Source of the DNA: Aquarana catesbeiana | Lineage: Eukaryota > Chordata > Amphibia > Anura > Ranidae | DNA: 64,000 nt | Assembly: GCF_042186555.1 (NCBI RefSeq) | Contig: NC_133332.1 | Coordinates: forward strand, 210,445,609 to 210,509,608 | Direction: 5' to 3' | Shown: positions 10,377-22,729 of the stretch, in pieces | Layout: each line of letters begins with the position of its first letter | Numbering within the stretch: position 1 is the first letter of the stretch | Notes under the pieces: model-generated | What the model saw: only the letters and a program-made list of their open reading frames with translations | What the model was told of the DNA's origin: nothing | Databases searched by the model: none | Translations under genes and position numbers: made by a program

Positions 10377-10828
10377 TTAAAGTGGAACTTCATTCTCCCA
10401 ATTACCATTCATTATTTTTAATCCTCATGCTGCTAGTATTAGTAAACAAACAGATAGGAGTAGTAGATCATATTTACTTGTTTTGGTTACTTCCTGGTTT
10501 CTTGATAAGGCAAATGATGTCATACATCCCAGGAGTCTTCAGGAGGGGAGGAAAGTTGGAGGGCTTTTCTCATCTAAGCATACTCCCCTGCATGCACGCT
10601 TGAGGGCAGATGGATTCCAGGAAGTAAATGTTACATGAATACTTTGCCCTTACTCCAGATGGCCACAGACAGAAATGCTAGGGGGGGGGGGTGTTTTTCA
10701 AAGCAATTTCTAAACAAAATTAAGCATAGAGACATGGATGGATGGGGGAGTTTGCTTTAAATATTACAAATGAATGAAAATAGTATTTTTAGTTTGTCGT
10801 GCTCAGATGCAGTAAAGATCCACTTTAA
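10377..10828. mobile_element. TTAA-flanked short element (piggyBac-type MITE)
   Basis: The ends read TTAAAGTGGA and TCCACTTTAA, with TTAA duplicated at 10377-10380 and 10825-10828. Removing the element and one TTAA restores the L2 sequence ...GTTATTC-TTAA-TGAAGTGGTCAC. This aligns with the other L2 copy (reverse complement of about 7270-7300). There is no coding capacity; a run of ten or more G lies near 10681. Confidence 0.88.
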
Positions 10829-11447
10829 TGAAGTGGTCACCCAGTTAGTTGTAGACCAGATGTTCAAGGAGTTTTTTTTTTTAATTCTTTTTATTGATTT
10901 TTAATAGATTTACAAAAACAGAGCCTTGGGGCATTCCCCGGCTCAAAAAATACCACGTAAATCGGTACCTAACAACAGGTTATCTGCCTAAAACAATGCT
11001 GTTAGCGACAGAAAAACAAAAACAAAAATTATGAGTATGGGCTCATGTAGTCAAGGATAACAGATCTTGAAAACGTACCATCATCCAAATTAATATACAG
11101 AAAGAAAGGAGAGTGGGAACAAGGGGACAGTGGCTGATATTGGCCCCATAACATTCCCACCCTAAAAATGGCTGGACTAGATTGGTACAGATAGACAACA
11201 AAACAAAACAAAAATAAAAAGAGAAAAAACTAGATATCACTGCTCAGCCACTCCATTCGGAGATATTATGAAAGGAGAATGTGCAACTCATCTTCAATAG
11301 AGGTGAGGTTTCCCAAGAGGGAACTCTGGTACTAGGCCTAGGGTACTAAGGGTTCAACTAAAGGGGTGTCATGAGGGTCTTAGCAAGTGTTAGCACAGAA
11401 TGAGAAGCCAATGGGTGTCAGATATACCGTCTAACTCTTGAGCGGCA

Positions 11448-13827
11448 TTAGTAGAGGCAAAAGTCAAGCCATAGTTTCCACACTTTGTCAAATTTAGCAG
11501 TACACCCATGGGAGTGATATGTCGCTTTATATAATGGTATTGTAGAATTGACCAGGGCTTTCCAAGAGTTCAGAGAGGGCGCATCTGATTGTTTCCATTT
11601 TAGTAATATTGCTTTACGGGCATAAAAGAGCAGAAGTCCGATGAGGGTCGTAGTTGCTGTGCAGTGCGCTAAAGAGCCCACCAGGTCCAGCAAGCAGACC
11701 GGTACAGTCAGCAGGATAGGGATTGTTAACAACGAGGCTATAAATTGCGTCACCTCTACCCAGAAAGAGTGCACTTTGGGACAGCACCACAATATATGAC
11801 AGAAACCAGTCTCTAGACTACCACATTTCTAACAGCTAGGATAGGCCTCAGGATAAATTTTGTTCAGCCGTTGCGGCATTAAATACACCCGGTGTAGAAT
11901 CCTGAATTGTATTAAGCGGTTCTTAACTGCCACTAATTGGAGAAAAGGGTATTCCCACATATCCTCCCAATCCTCTGTGTCTAATTCAGGAAAGTCCACC
12001 CTCCATTTAGCCTGGAGAGTTTCAAGCCCAAAATGCATTGATGGTAGTAGTGCCTTTATATATGGTGGATAGGGGTTTTACCAGCTCATCATTCCGGAGG
12101 AGGGATTCTAGAGTGGAGTGAAGGAGTGATAGTGGTTGAGAATCAAATTGGGAAGAGAAGGCATGTCTAAGCTGTGGATATCTAAAGAAGTAACAGTTGG
12201 GTAAGTCATGGTTTTGTTTGAGAGTGTTAAAGGGAAGGATAGCACCGTCTTTACATATATGGTCGAGAACATTAATACCCCTTGTTGCCCATAAGCTCGG
12301 ATCAGGTATAGTGTGGAACTCTGTGAGGAGCGGATTGAGCCATAAGGGGGTATCCGGGGACCATCTGTTTGGTTCTGTTTTATGGTTTACAAACTTGCGA
12401 TTGCCACACCTTTATCACTGATGTCAGAGTGTGTGAGAGTCACAGGTGCTCTGGGACCTCTGTATAGTGCATTTCTCAATGATTCAAAGGACCCCAGCGA
12501 TGCTGCCTCCAGCACCACCGAGGCGTTTGTATCATCAGAGATCACCCAATTATGTGCGTGGACAAGTAGGGCTGCAAAGAAATATTTTTGGAGGTCTGGA
12601 CAGGCCAGGCCCCCCTCCGTCCAGGCTCTACGGAGGATAGACCTGCTAAACCTGGGGGCTCTAGACTTCCATAGGAATGAAGAGAGGATGGCATCTAATT
12701 GTGTAAAAAATTTTTTGGGTATCCATACTGGAGCGTGCCTGATGTATAGAAAAATAGGAAGGCACTTCATTTTGAATAGGTTTATTCTGCCTATAAGAGA
12801 TAGGGGCAAATTATCCCAAGCTCTTAGTTTGGATTTAAAGTTTGATAAAAGAGGAGTGAGGTTCAAGGCAATAAAATCTGTCACCTTGGGGATGATGTTG
12901 ATCCCCAGGTAACGGAGAGGGGCTACGTGCGAAGCAGTCGGTCTTCAAGTTGTGAAGTCAAGAATTTATAGTCAGCCCTTGCCACTTTAATAGCTGAAAT
13001 GTAGTAACCCCTTGTGATCACTTTAAAAGCTTCCCATATCGTCTCTACAGAAGCCGTATCTTCATTGGCAGGCCAGTAAGAGTCCAATAGTGGAGTGACA
13101 ATGTCTGCAACTGTTTCATTTTGGATCCACCGCAGAGCCAATCTCCAGGTGCCTGGGTCATTCCTCCCACCCACACCGAGGCGATTCTCCAAGGGGGAAT
13201 AGTCTGATAGCCCCTTCGGGAGATAGGATGTCTCGGATAACTTTGAGAGAACAGAAGCGCTGCCAAATGCCAGGTCGATCCTTGAGCTCGATTTATGAGA
13301 TGAGGACAAGTGTGAAAAGGCCTTGGCAGAAGCGTGCCTCCATCACCAAAGTTCAGTGAGGGCGAAAGTGTCAGCCCAGTGCCTGAGATCCAGGTTCCCC
13401 TTATGCTGCGTGTTAGAGGAGTCAAGGACGGCATCTAGAATGAAGTTAAAATCCCCCCAATTAATACATGAGCAGATTGGAAGGGTGCAAGTTTCTCATA
13501 CAGAGTGTATAGTATGGAGAAGTCTACCGGGGGGGGGTTTACCAATGCCCACAAAACTGTATGTATTTCCAGCAATAAAATGATATACCTTCCTCCAGGG
13601 TCTGTAATGACCCTTACAAACTTACAGGGAAGAGACTTGTTAATCAGTATCGCTACCCCTTGGGCATAGGTGGAGTAGGTAGCGTGAAAAGCTTGCCGGA
13701 CCCATGCCCTGCGCAAGGTGAGGACTTTGCTGCCAGTCAAATGCATTTCCTGGAGAAACAATATATGGGGTCTGTGAGTGTTGAGGTATTTAAACAATAT
13801 TGAATTTGTTATTAAGCCCCCGTACAT
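11448..13827 (-). pseudogene. L1 ORF2 with endonuclease change and deleted polymerase
   Basis: Positions 13827-13435 give the start of the endonuclease (HILFLQEMHLTGSK, then GVAILINKSLP). Positions 13309-12923 give SRIDLAFGSAS and GLSDYSPLENRL. The SDH block here reads SDY, so the catalytic histidine is replaced. The frame then passes, at about 12925, straight to the post-polymerase region (VTDFIALNLTPLLSNF, SLIGRINLFKMKCLPIFLY). The whole palm with FADD is missing. The C-terminal parts at 12038-11829 and 11792-11448 include CCPKVHSFW and FDKVWKLWLDF. The copy is dead by several independent lesions. Confidence 0.85.
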
Positions 13828-14433
13828 TCCAAGAGAGCAGCGTAATTAGCAGGAGTAATCAGATTAGTAAGTAAAGGTATGAAGACAGTTTCCAGTGGTC
13901 TAGTACACAGATAAATCCTGAAGTATGTATACAGAGAGAGCAGATGAGTCGTGAGCACACTTAAACTGTAGGGAGAATGACCGACCCTACACATAACAAA
14001 AAACTCCCTGCCATGCAGCCTATTCCCCAACATAACTTGGCTTGCAGCTTGATCCCAAAACCTGTTAACAATAAAGTCAGTGACTTAATAGTATCCAAGG
14101 GGCATAAAACTAAGTGAATTACGACCCTGGAGTGCAGTCACAGCGCTCTATCAGAGTCCACAAGTTTGTTGAGTTTGTGGCTTAAATTCGTAGGGTAGCC
14201 ACTTCCGTTGGCATGCATCCCATCTCGGTAAGAGGGAACGGGCAGCAATTCCTCCAGGTTGATGGAAAGCACCCGGTCTCCCACTTCTTAGAGAGAAGCC
14301 ATGGGGATCAAGTGTGAATCTCTTATCGATGTATCCTTGGGGAGGCTCCGGTGCTTACAGGAAATTTGGTAGGATAGAGTTGGCAAGGATGTGTGAAATC
14401 CGTGCATCAGATAACTTTTGTAGGGAAAGTGCT

Positions 14434-15349
14434 TCAATGCAATTTGATCAGCCAGTCATCAGCATCCGCTGGGTTGTCAAAGAACCAGATTGTTCCGTCA
14501 TGCTGAACCCGCAGGCGGCTAGGGTAGAGCATGCTGTACTTTATGTTCTTATCTCTGAGCCATCTACGAACATCATTGAAGGTTTTTCTCTTCCGCTGCA
14601 TGTCAGCCGAAAAATCAGGGAAGAGGAGCACAGAGGCATTTCCATATTTGAGTGCGGGATGTTTGCGGGCTTCAGAGAGAATCCTGTCCCGGTAGTTAAG
14701 CAAATGGACCAGAAAAGGCCTGGGAGGGTTTCCAGGAATGGCACGGCCCGTGGGCACCCGATGGGCCCTTTCTACCAACGTAGGTGGGTGGGACGTCCGT
14801 AAGGCCCAGAAGATTTTTAAAGAACTCCTCCACAAATTCAGCCTGGTGATCCCCTTCCTCTTTCTCAGGTAGCTCCAGGACACTGATATTATTGCGCCTG
14901 AGGCGGTTTTCAGCATCATCAGACTTTGCGACAAGGGACTGTACTGTGCGCTGCAATTCGGCAATGGAGGTGGCATGGGTGGCTGTAAGATCTTCGGTGG
15001 CTGATATTCTAGACTCAGTTTCGGATATTCTCCCCCTTATTTTGTCGAGGTCATTCCTTATAAGGTTACACTCCTCAGCAAGATGGTCGATGCGCACCAG
15101 CAGTGAGGTTCTGCTCTGCTCGATCGCAGCAAGGATCATTGCTGTACTATCAGGAGGTAGTGGGGCTGATACTTCCGCCTCCGGGGCCCCCCCAGGACCC
15201 ATCTCCATTTCCGCCAATAAAACCTGGAGTCGTCCGATCAGTGTGGGATCCGGCAGCGAGGAAGGGGGCGGTGGTAGCCGGAGCGGTGAATTAACCGTAG
15301 CGGTTTTGGAATTCTTTTTCCCCTTTCTGGAGGAGGAGGAGGACGACAT
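14434..15349 (-). pseudogene. L1 ORF1 nucleic-acid-binding protein, one frameshift
   Basis: From 15349 the product starts with a low-complexity serine/lysine region, then a long heptad-like segment (residues about 60-160, coiled coil). The RRM starts with AENRLRRNNISVLELPE. Around 14780 the frame shifts. The second frame gives ERAHRVPTG, PRPFLVHLLNYRDRILSEA and a C-terminal domain ending DADDWLIKLH. This order is that of the trimeric RNA chaperone of L1 elements. Both halves are intact apart from the shift. The ATG at 15349 is preceded by a leader without a longer frame. Confidence 0.85.
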
Positions 15350-15359
15350 CTGGTCAGTC

Positions 15360-16167
15360 TCCAGGGGGAGCCCTATAGCGGGCGATCTTCTCCCAGCTCA
15401 GTGATCAGGAGGCTGTTGGGGCAATCTAGGTCTGCAGCAGGCAATGAGCACCAGGAGGTCACAGCATGAATAAGCAGGCCGTGGTTACCAGCAGCCCTCC
15501 ACCTTTCAGCAATCCCTCCAGGTAGTGGGGATAGATGGCTGGGTGTACCAGGTAGGGAAGGCCCAGAGCTCAGGGACGGAGGCAGAAGGAGGAGGATGAA
15601 GCTGGGCCCCAGGACAACTCAATCAGCCCACACAGGCAGTCTACACAGGGCAGCTCGCCCGATTACAGCGGGTAGGTGGATGGATGGTGAGGCAGATGAG
15701 AGGTGTCCGCACTCCGGGACCGGCCGCTTGCGGCGCACCTCCGTGGGGTTGCGGCGTAGGAAAGAGCGGTGCTCGGCAGGCTTCACTAGGCCGCAACCGC
15801 GACGGACAGTCCCATCGGTCTGGCAGGCTACCAGGCCACGCCAGGCAGATGGATGGGCAGGCAGGATGGCGAGGGGGGAGTCCCTTACCTCGCGATGAGG
15901 CCGAAAATAGCTCCCTCCAGCAGTGTACAGGCCTGGAAGATGGCGGTGGCTGCGGACGTGCGGGATCGATGGCCCCTCGGATGACAGCGGGCGAATCCTC
16001 CACAATACAGGCCCAGGACTTGGCAGAGTATGGAGAGGAACAGGCAGGCAGGTAATCTGGCAGTTTTTTTTGTTATCTTGCGCACGGATGGCTTGGGATG
16101 GAGAGCAGGATTCCCTGAGCTCCTCACTAACACGTCCGCCGCCGCTCACATCTGGACACGCCCCTTC
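15360..16167 (-). other. GC-rich 5' leader of the minus-strand L1
   Basis: This CpG-rich segment upstream of ORF1 is where an internal L1 promoter is expected. Long frames on both strands (for example 15596-16372 and 15619-16239) are low-complexity and lack domains. They follow from high GC content, not selection. No specific promoter motif can be named. Confidence 0.55.
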
Positions 16168-16372
16168 ATGTTCAAGGAGTTTGGAGGAAAAGGAGAGCAA
16201 GGAGATGGGGCGTAGGCTGTTAAGATTGGTTGGGTTCAAGGAAGGCTTTTTAAGTATGGGGGTGACCAGTGCATGTTTTAGAGAGTTGGGGAAGATGCCA
16301 AAAGAGAGGGAGAGGTTGAAGATGTGGGTTAGAGAGTGTAGGATAGAGTCAGAGGGTGACCACAGTATTTGA

Positions 16373-16646
16373 AATGGAACAGTGCTTTATCCTTCATACC
16401 ATTTATTCCTACATTCCCAATTACAGTTATCACACTGACAATTTTTAAGGTGCTCGGCCACATAAAGCACATATCAACTTAGCACAAGATATCTTCTCAG
16501 AAAAACATATAAGCTCCAAAATGTGGTTAGTCTGTATTGTATTGAGTTACCATTCCCATGCATCTGGACGTCATCCAGCCCTGGCCCTAAGTGTTTCGTC
16601 ACAGGGACACGTGACTTCCTGAGGGGGATCCCCTACTATATGGGTA
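16373..16646. other. Spacer between the X arms
   Basis: This 274-bp sequence has no counterpart beside the plus arm. It contains GTTTCGTCACAGGGACACGTGACTTCC near its right side. Before the L2 landed it would have been the loop of the X inverted repeat. No gene is seen. Confidence 0.5.
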
Positions 16647-17100
16647 GCTGAGCAGGCGGAGAAGATTGGAGAGTGCTCTTAAAGGGAAAGTGTTCCTAAT
16701 TTTTGGAGTCAATTGTTCTGATATATTTATGCAAAAGTGAGAGAGATCTTGGGGACTCATGAAGCGTGAATAAGTCCTTGGAGAAGGACAAAAAGCCTTG
16801 TTTTGCCCTACAGAATATGCAAGGTCAATGTGTACAGGTAAGAGCACAACTGGTGGTGGTCACAAGCAGTTTTTAAGGCGCGTTGGGTGAATAATAACAA
16901 GACACAGGACTTTTCAGAGACTTTTATTTGTATACATACGGTATTTCAAAAGGACACTGGGTTGAAGAGAGACTCAATTGGTATAACTTTATTTTGTATA
17001 TATTTTTTTTTGGCATAAGTTTTGGTTACTGGTTTGTTTTATGTGAACAGAGCAGATAACATGTTGCGCTGCACTACATGCAATTATTCTAACAGTTCAG
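16647..17100 (-). repeat. Inverted repeat X, minus arm (uninterrupted)
   Basis: Its reverse complement aligns, piece by piece, with 4122-4146, 5699-5836, 8330-8383 and 8749-8975. It carries no Tc1, L2 or short element, so it acts as the empty-site reference for three insertions in the other arm. It has no coding content. Confidence 0.85.
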
Positions 17101-17350
17101 TAACACTTACAGGTCTCCTCCCATCCCCAACCCCTTGACTGGCTAGCGTAAGCATGCAAGCACACTGATGATCTAATCTCTCTGTCACTTTGCTATCGCC
17201 TTCTATCAGCATGTTCCTTGGACTGCAGCACAACTGATTATCTCCTTTTGCTGCTTCTTCTTCCCCCAGTCTCAGCTCTGCTGCAGTGGGACTGGAAGAG
17301 GCTGACACCAAGTTAAAATTAGGTAGTTACACTGCATGGATTTAAAAAAT
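17101..17350. other. Unassigned, no gene seen
   Basis: Sequence rich in CTGCTGCTT-like words, with no recognisable protein or terminal repeat. It may be the far part of element X or a separate repeat; the plus arm does not clearly extend this far. Confidence 0.4.
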
Positions 17351-18116
17351 AATACATTTCAGGGGTGTGGCCTGGCGCAGCATGGAGTAGGACGTGTGCG
17401 CCTTGATCTCCGTCCATTACTCCTGTGTTTCAGGGATCCTGTACTCCGGCATTCTCCTTTCACAGCCTGACAGATCCCTCTAGGGACCCTCCATATATAC
17501 CAACCTGGCTCCACAAGCTTCCAACTGGATAGGGTCAAAACGGAGCGGTGCCCCTCCATGCGGCAGCAGCTCCTAGGAAGGACTGTGGCTTTGGCCTAGT
17601 CACGGGGAACGGTGGCCATCTTGATCCTCCCGGACTCTCTGCCAGCACTACATCCCAGCCTTCCTGACCCTCTGCTACCTCCTCACACAGATCCGATAAT
17701 CGGCCAGCCTGCCCACCGCTTCCCACAACCCTCACAGGGACATCACGTGCATCGGCCTGCGTGAGATTCCTGAAAACTCCAAGTATGTAGCGGCCATCTT
17801 GCTACGCCCCAACGGACACCCTCGATCTCCCGGCCTTTCCCCTGCTCGATCCGGGCCCCACTTGGTCACCACAATACCTGGGCCTGCCAGAACACTATCC
17901 CCATCTAAGTTTGCAGGCAGGATTACGCTATGGCGGCGTGAAGACGCGCATTGTCTGAGCTCCACACCACATGCCTGCAAGAAAGAGATTCTCACCTGTT
18001 CCTGCCCAAGATATCCATGCAAAGATGGGGCCCTAAGCATGGGGACGCATCCCCCTGACATCCAGCATTACTTCACCCTAGAAACACAGAGAACTAGGTC
18101 GGCCTCCCAGGACAAG

Positions 18117-19245
18117 ATGGCACCGGAACCCGCCACGAGGGACAGTACGGCCCCCCCTCCTGCGGCTAGACATCAGGTAGGAAGCTTCCCTCTGCTACTA
18201 CCAGGGATCCCTCCGTTCCGAGCTCCAGCCTCTCTGGCATACCTGTGCTGCTGAGAGAGGATTTACCTGCCAGCCCTGATTAGCCTAGCATGTCTGCTGA
18301 TTTCACAGATCATGCCCCCACCTCTAATGCTGTGTTGCCTCCAGCCTCCCTACCCACGAGACAAGACATGGAAACTATTGGGAACAGGATGGTGTCATCC
18401 CTGCGTCAAGACATTACTAACATATCTCAGAATGTACAGACAGAGATGCAATACTATACAGGTTAGACTCTCTGGAACGTCTGCACAAACATCAGGCTGC
18501 TATGACCCATCTGCGCTTGCAACATGACAATTTAGAAAATCGTCACAGGCAAAATAATATTAAGCTGTGTGGCATCCCAGGGGCTATTAGAGCAGCGGAC
18601 CTACGAGACACTGTTATTGGCATGTTTAATGAAATTTTGGGCAGGCCTACCTCTGCACCCATCGAGCTGGATAGGGTGCACAGAGTAAATGTCCCTGGTG
18701 GTGTAGAACGCACCCAGCCCAGAGATGTGTTGTGTAGAGTGCATTTCTTTCTCATAAAAGAGGAGATAATGCGACGTGCCTGGAACCACCACTTAGATGG
18801 TGCTACGATTCACCTCCTTCCAGATCTGTCTCGCAGAACTCTGTACATGAGATGTCAAATGAAACCTTTACTGGATAAGTTTAGGGACTGTGGCGGCACA
18901 TGTGTGTGGAATTACCCTTTTGGCCTCACTATCCACCTATGCAGTGACACCATCGTTATAAATGACCACAGGCAACTGCCGGAGGTGTTCCGCTTCCTGG
19001 ACACCGAACCCATTGACATACCTGACTGGTTAGCACTGGATACTGTTTTCACTGGTCCCTCGATCTCGCAACAGGAATGCTCCCAGATCACCACATCACT
19101 GCTTTCTAGAGAGCTAGGACTTGTCCTATATGCTGCAACGAGTCTGCTCCTGTGTCGCTACCTTACTGCTTTCCCTAATGACATATGGATGACATCTCAC
19201 CCCCTTGATAAAAAAACCTTACTGCCTTGCTATACCGTTCTCTAG
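18117..19245 (+). pseudogene. L1 ORF1 protein, degenerate
   Basis: An ATG at 18117 opens a short N-terminal part that ends in a stop at about 18254. The conserved part lies in another frame at 18502-19245. It has a basic heptad region ending NLENRHRQNNIKLCGIPG, an RRM-like section (IELDRVHRVN, RDVLCRVHFFLIKEEIMR) and a C-terminal domain (HLLPDLSRRTLYMRCQ). This is the usual coiled coil-RRM-CTD order of an L1 RNA-binding protein. The N-terminal part is frame-broken, so no full product is expected. Confidence 0.85.
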
Positions 19246-21550
19246 GGGGGAGTAGGAATTACCTCTACCACTGGATTAGCAGTACACTGCCCAGCACGAT
19301 ACAATGGATTATACATATGGTGGGTGAATATGGGTGAAAAGCTTATGAGGTAACTGTACATGCTTTGTGATTGTTCTGGCCTTTAAATGCGTACAGACAT
19401 AGACAAGTACAATGCTTGGCCTTCCTCTAGAGAACCCTCAAGGTCCCATGCTGACTGGAACTGCATTCAGAACTGCCTGTTCAGCTTACACCCAGCAGTT
19501 GATACAATGTTACAGGGAATGACCATCGCCCTGGATTGCTTCACCCCCGATACCAATCCACAAACCTTGGATACCAATATTGCAACTTAGGGGGGGGGGA
19601 TCTATTACATATACAGAAACTTATCAATAACATATGATGGTTTTTCCTTTACGGAGTAGCTTCCTACAATTTACTATTGAGAAATGTCCAGAACCCTAGT
19701 CTTAAATATAGTTCAACACCGATGTGTCTACTGGTGTTCCTTCATTTGAATATAGAATGTAATGTAAGCATTGTGGCATGCTCTGTTAACTTAGGAATTT
19801 TTTTTCCCTAGCTTGGATTCCAAGGGGACACCTGGGCGAGACCCCAAATTTATCCCAAATTCACCTCCAGTTGTAGAGGATGGTTCTTGCCCTATTACCG
19901 TAATAATGTCCGGTGAACCACTTGACGGATAAAACCCCTTATAGAATATATTGTCTATACTGTCCTATGGAGTCTCCCTCCCCACGTTTTTTGGCGTTTT
20001 GTCTTGTGGTTTCTCTCCCACCAGGATACCCATCTTGTGAATCCAATAAGACAAGTGGCGTAGCTGGGATGTGTTTACCAACTGTTTTGTTTCCTTAAAT
20101 GCAAAAGGGTTCTAAATGACTTAGCCACTCCAATTATGGCAAGTCTTCTTCCTGTAATATGTACTATAACTTGTTTTATGGCGGTGTTGCTTAGACATGC
20201 GAATGCTAGAAAACGTTTCCTCCCCACATAGAAATCAGTGTTTTAGCCTGTTCTGACCTTTCGGGACAGGTTGAATCCTATTGGCCTACACAACCACCCC
20301 TGATTAGGGTACATGATTGGTGCTAGACTCTATACTAGCATCTGAGGTTTTTGTCTTTTCTCCCCCTTCCCTTTTCTTCCGCCCCCTTCCCCCCCCCCTC
20401 TTTTTTTTTATCTTTCTCTCCCCCTCTTTTATCTCACTACAATGGAAGGCCCCTGAGATGTGGCTACCCTCCAACTGTGCTCATTCAATTCCCACGGCTT
20501 GAATGAACAAACTAAACACAAATACTGTATGACTTTCACAAATCCAAAATTTACATCATTTTCTTCCAAGAGACCCACTTCCGCACAAATCATATTACAA
20601 TGTTGCAAAATAAATATTACCCAGGGATTATTCCTTCTTTTCTGCAGCTCATAACTCCTACTCCCGCATTGATTTTTTTCTTATCAGTCACTATGCACTG
20701 ACATACCATCCCCAGAGCAGGATCGTGAACATATGATGGTATGATCATGCGCCAGTGTTTCTGTCCCTCTCCCTACCCGATCTGCTTGGTCATGACTGGA
20801 CTTGGAGACTTAATGACTCACTACTACAGGGCAACATATGCTCTGCAGATATCCAGACCATTATATCCAATTTCATCTTGGACCATGGTAATGACGATAC
20901 CTCTGCCCCAATACAATGGCACTGAAATGCGTATTATGCAGGGTCTTTATTAAACATGGATCTAGACTCAAACAAATCCGTCTTGCCCAGATTCAAGAAC
21001 TGTCTCTTCGGATTACTGACTTGGAACAATCCCATAAACGTATCCAATCCCCGACCACCCAACTTGCCTTATCCGACGCAAGACTTAAACTGTTGAACCT
21101 GTTCGAACAGAAGTCCCTGTCCATTAGGGACAAATCATGTAAGCTGTTTTATGTCAAAGCTAACAAACCAGGTAGAATGTTGGCCAGAGCCCTCCATGCT
21201 AAAAATAGCATTGCTTCTATTCCTAAACTCAAACGTCCTGACGGCCAACTCACCCATCATCCTAAGGAAATTAAAAAATTGTTTTGTTCATTCTACGCGG
21301 CACTATACAACCTCCCCCCATGTCCTCCAAACATGTTTCCTGAGGACTTTCAATATAAAATTGACAAGTATATTGCTACCACAGCACTTCCGACTATCCC
21401 TACAGACATAGTTGCAGGATCCTGAGTGACTATTTATCAAGGACAAACTTGTGCTGGCAATATCCTCCCTCAAATCTAACAAAAGCCCAGGCCCGGACAG
21501 CTACTCAACCCGTTTCTATAAATCCACTTCTCATAAACATGTATAATGAC

Positions 21551-22200
21551 TAGGGATGAGCCAAATACACCCCCCCCCCCCATTTCAGTTTGCACCAGAG
21601 CATCCAAACATACAAAAAAGTTTGTTCGAACACGCAAACTCCGTTAAAGTCTATGGGAAATGAATGTGAAAAATCAAAAGTGCCAATTTTAAAGGCCTAT
21701 ATGCAAGTTTTTGCCCTAAAAAGTGTTTGGGGGCCTAGGTCCAGCCCCAGGAAACATGTATCAATGCAAAAAAAGTTTTAAAAACTGACATTTTTTCTGG
21801 AGCAGTGATTTTAAGAATGCTTAAAGTGAAACAATAAAAATGAAATATTCCTTTAAATATCGTGCCTGGGGGTGTCTACGGTATGCCTGTAAAGTGGCAC
21901 AGTTTTCCTGTGGTTTAGAAAAGTACCACAGCAAAATGACATTTCTAAAGGAAAAACAAGTCATCTAAAACTGCTAGCGGCTGTAATGTATTGTTGGGTC
22001 CCGGCAATATAGATGAAAATCATTGAGAAAAACGGTATGGGTCCCCCCCCAGCCCATTACCAGGCTCTTTGGGTCTGGTATGGATATTAAAGGGAACCCT
22101 GCACCCAAATCTAAAAAAAAAAATGGCATGGGGGGGCCCCCCGGGGCACTATATACTCTGAACAGAAGTATATATACTATACGGCCTGCCCTATATATTC
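21551..22200. other. Left non-coding end of the hAT
   Basis: After the terminal repeat come a C run, CATTTCAGTTTGCACC, a GTTCGAACACGC word and GTTAAAGTCTATGGG. No frame shows a domain. In this minus-strand gene this end lies downstream of the transposase. Confidence 0.7.
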
Positions 22201-22640
22201 TGCAGAAAATTGGGCCTTAGGTGTTGGTGGTGCCAGAACACTGTAACCCCTCACAGTTACTCTTGTGCGCAGGAACAGGCCCTGCTGTTAAATATTATTT
22301 CAAAAATTGTAATTACATGCCCCTGTTAAACAGGGGTAGAAAAATTGGGCCTTAGGCAGTGATGTTGGTGCCACAACACTGTAACCCCTCACAGATACTC
22401 TTGTTGGGCGCAGGAACAGGCCCTGCTGTTAATTATACCAAAAATTGTAATTGCAGAAAAATTGGGCCTTTGGTGGTGGTGCCACAACACTGCAAGCCCT
22501 CACAGTTACACTTGTTGGCCGCAGGAATGGGCCTTGCTGTGAAATATTTGCTCAAAAATTGTAATTACATGCCCCTGTTAAACAGGGGCAGAAAAATTGG
22601 GCCTTAGGCAGTGGTGGTGGTGCCCTAAACCAAAAATATT
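22200..22640. repeat. Minisatellite, units of roughly 90-150 bp
   Basis: AAAATTGGGCCTT recurs at about 22205, 22339, 22447 and 22593. Between these are repeated GTGCCASAACACTG, CCCTCACAG, CTTGTTGG and CAGGAAYRGGCC blocks. The block ATGCCCCTGTTAAACAGGGG occurs twice and is itself a hairpin. Unit lengths vary because units are partly deleted. Confidence 0.8.
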
Positions 22641-22729
22641 GTTGGAAGCTAGCATCATCAATATTGAGGAGGAATAGGATAGTCACTCAGCATAGGCAGT
22701 CTTCAAGGGATCCCACATCCATAGAAAAA

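Larger units (their letters stand above)
10875..16167 (-). mobile_element. L1-superfamily LINE, minus strand, inside L2
   Basis: Poly-T at 10872-10883 marks the 3' end. The target duplication ATGTTCAAGGAGTTT is at 10860-10874 and 16168-16182. The GC-rich 5' leader lies at about 15360-16167, ORF1 at 15349-14434, and ORF2 pieces at 13827-11448. The length of 5.3 kb is below a full element because the polymerase core is deleted. It reads like the L1/Tx1-like elements elsewhere in the window. Confidence 0.92.
9006..16372 (-). mobile_element. L2-type LINE, minus strand, carrying two insertions
   Basis: The minus-strand 3' tail lies at about 9006-9040 (AATATTATTATG...). The body matches the 3' half of the plus-strand L2 and continues through reverse transcriptase to about 10870. 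After the L1 insertion it resumes at 16168-16372 with upstream ORF2 sequence. It is split by a TTAA element (10377-10828) and an L1 (10875-16167). The 5' end is truncated near 16372. It sits in the spacer between the two X arms. Confidence 0.88.

Noticed and set aside
15596..16372. Several long GC-rich frames on both strands
   Set aside because: They lie in the L1 5' leader, lack motifs, and are open because GC-rich DNA has few stops.
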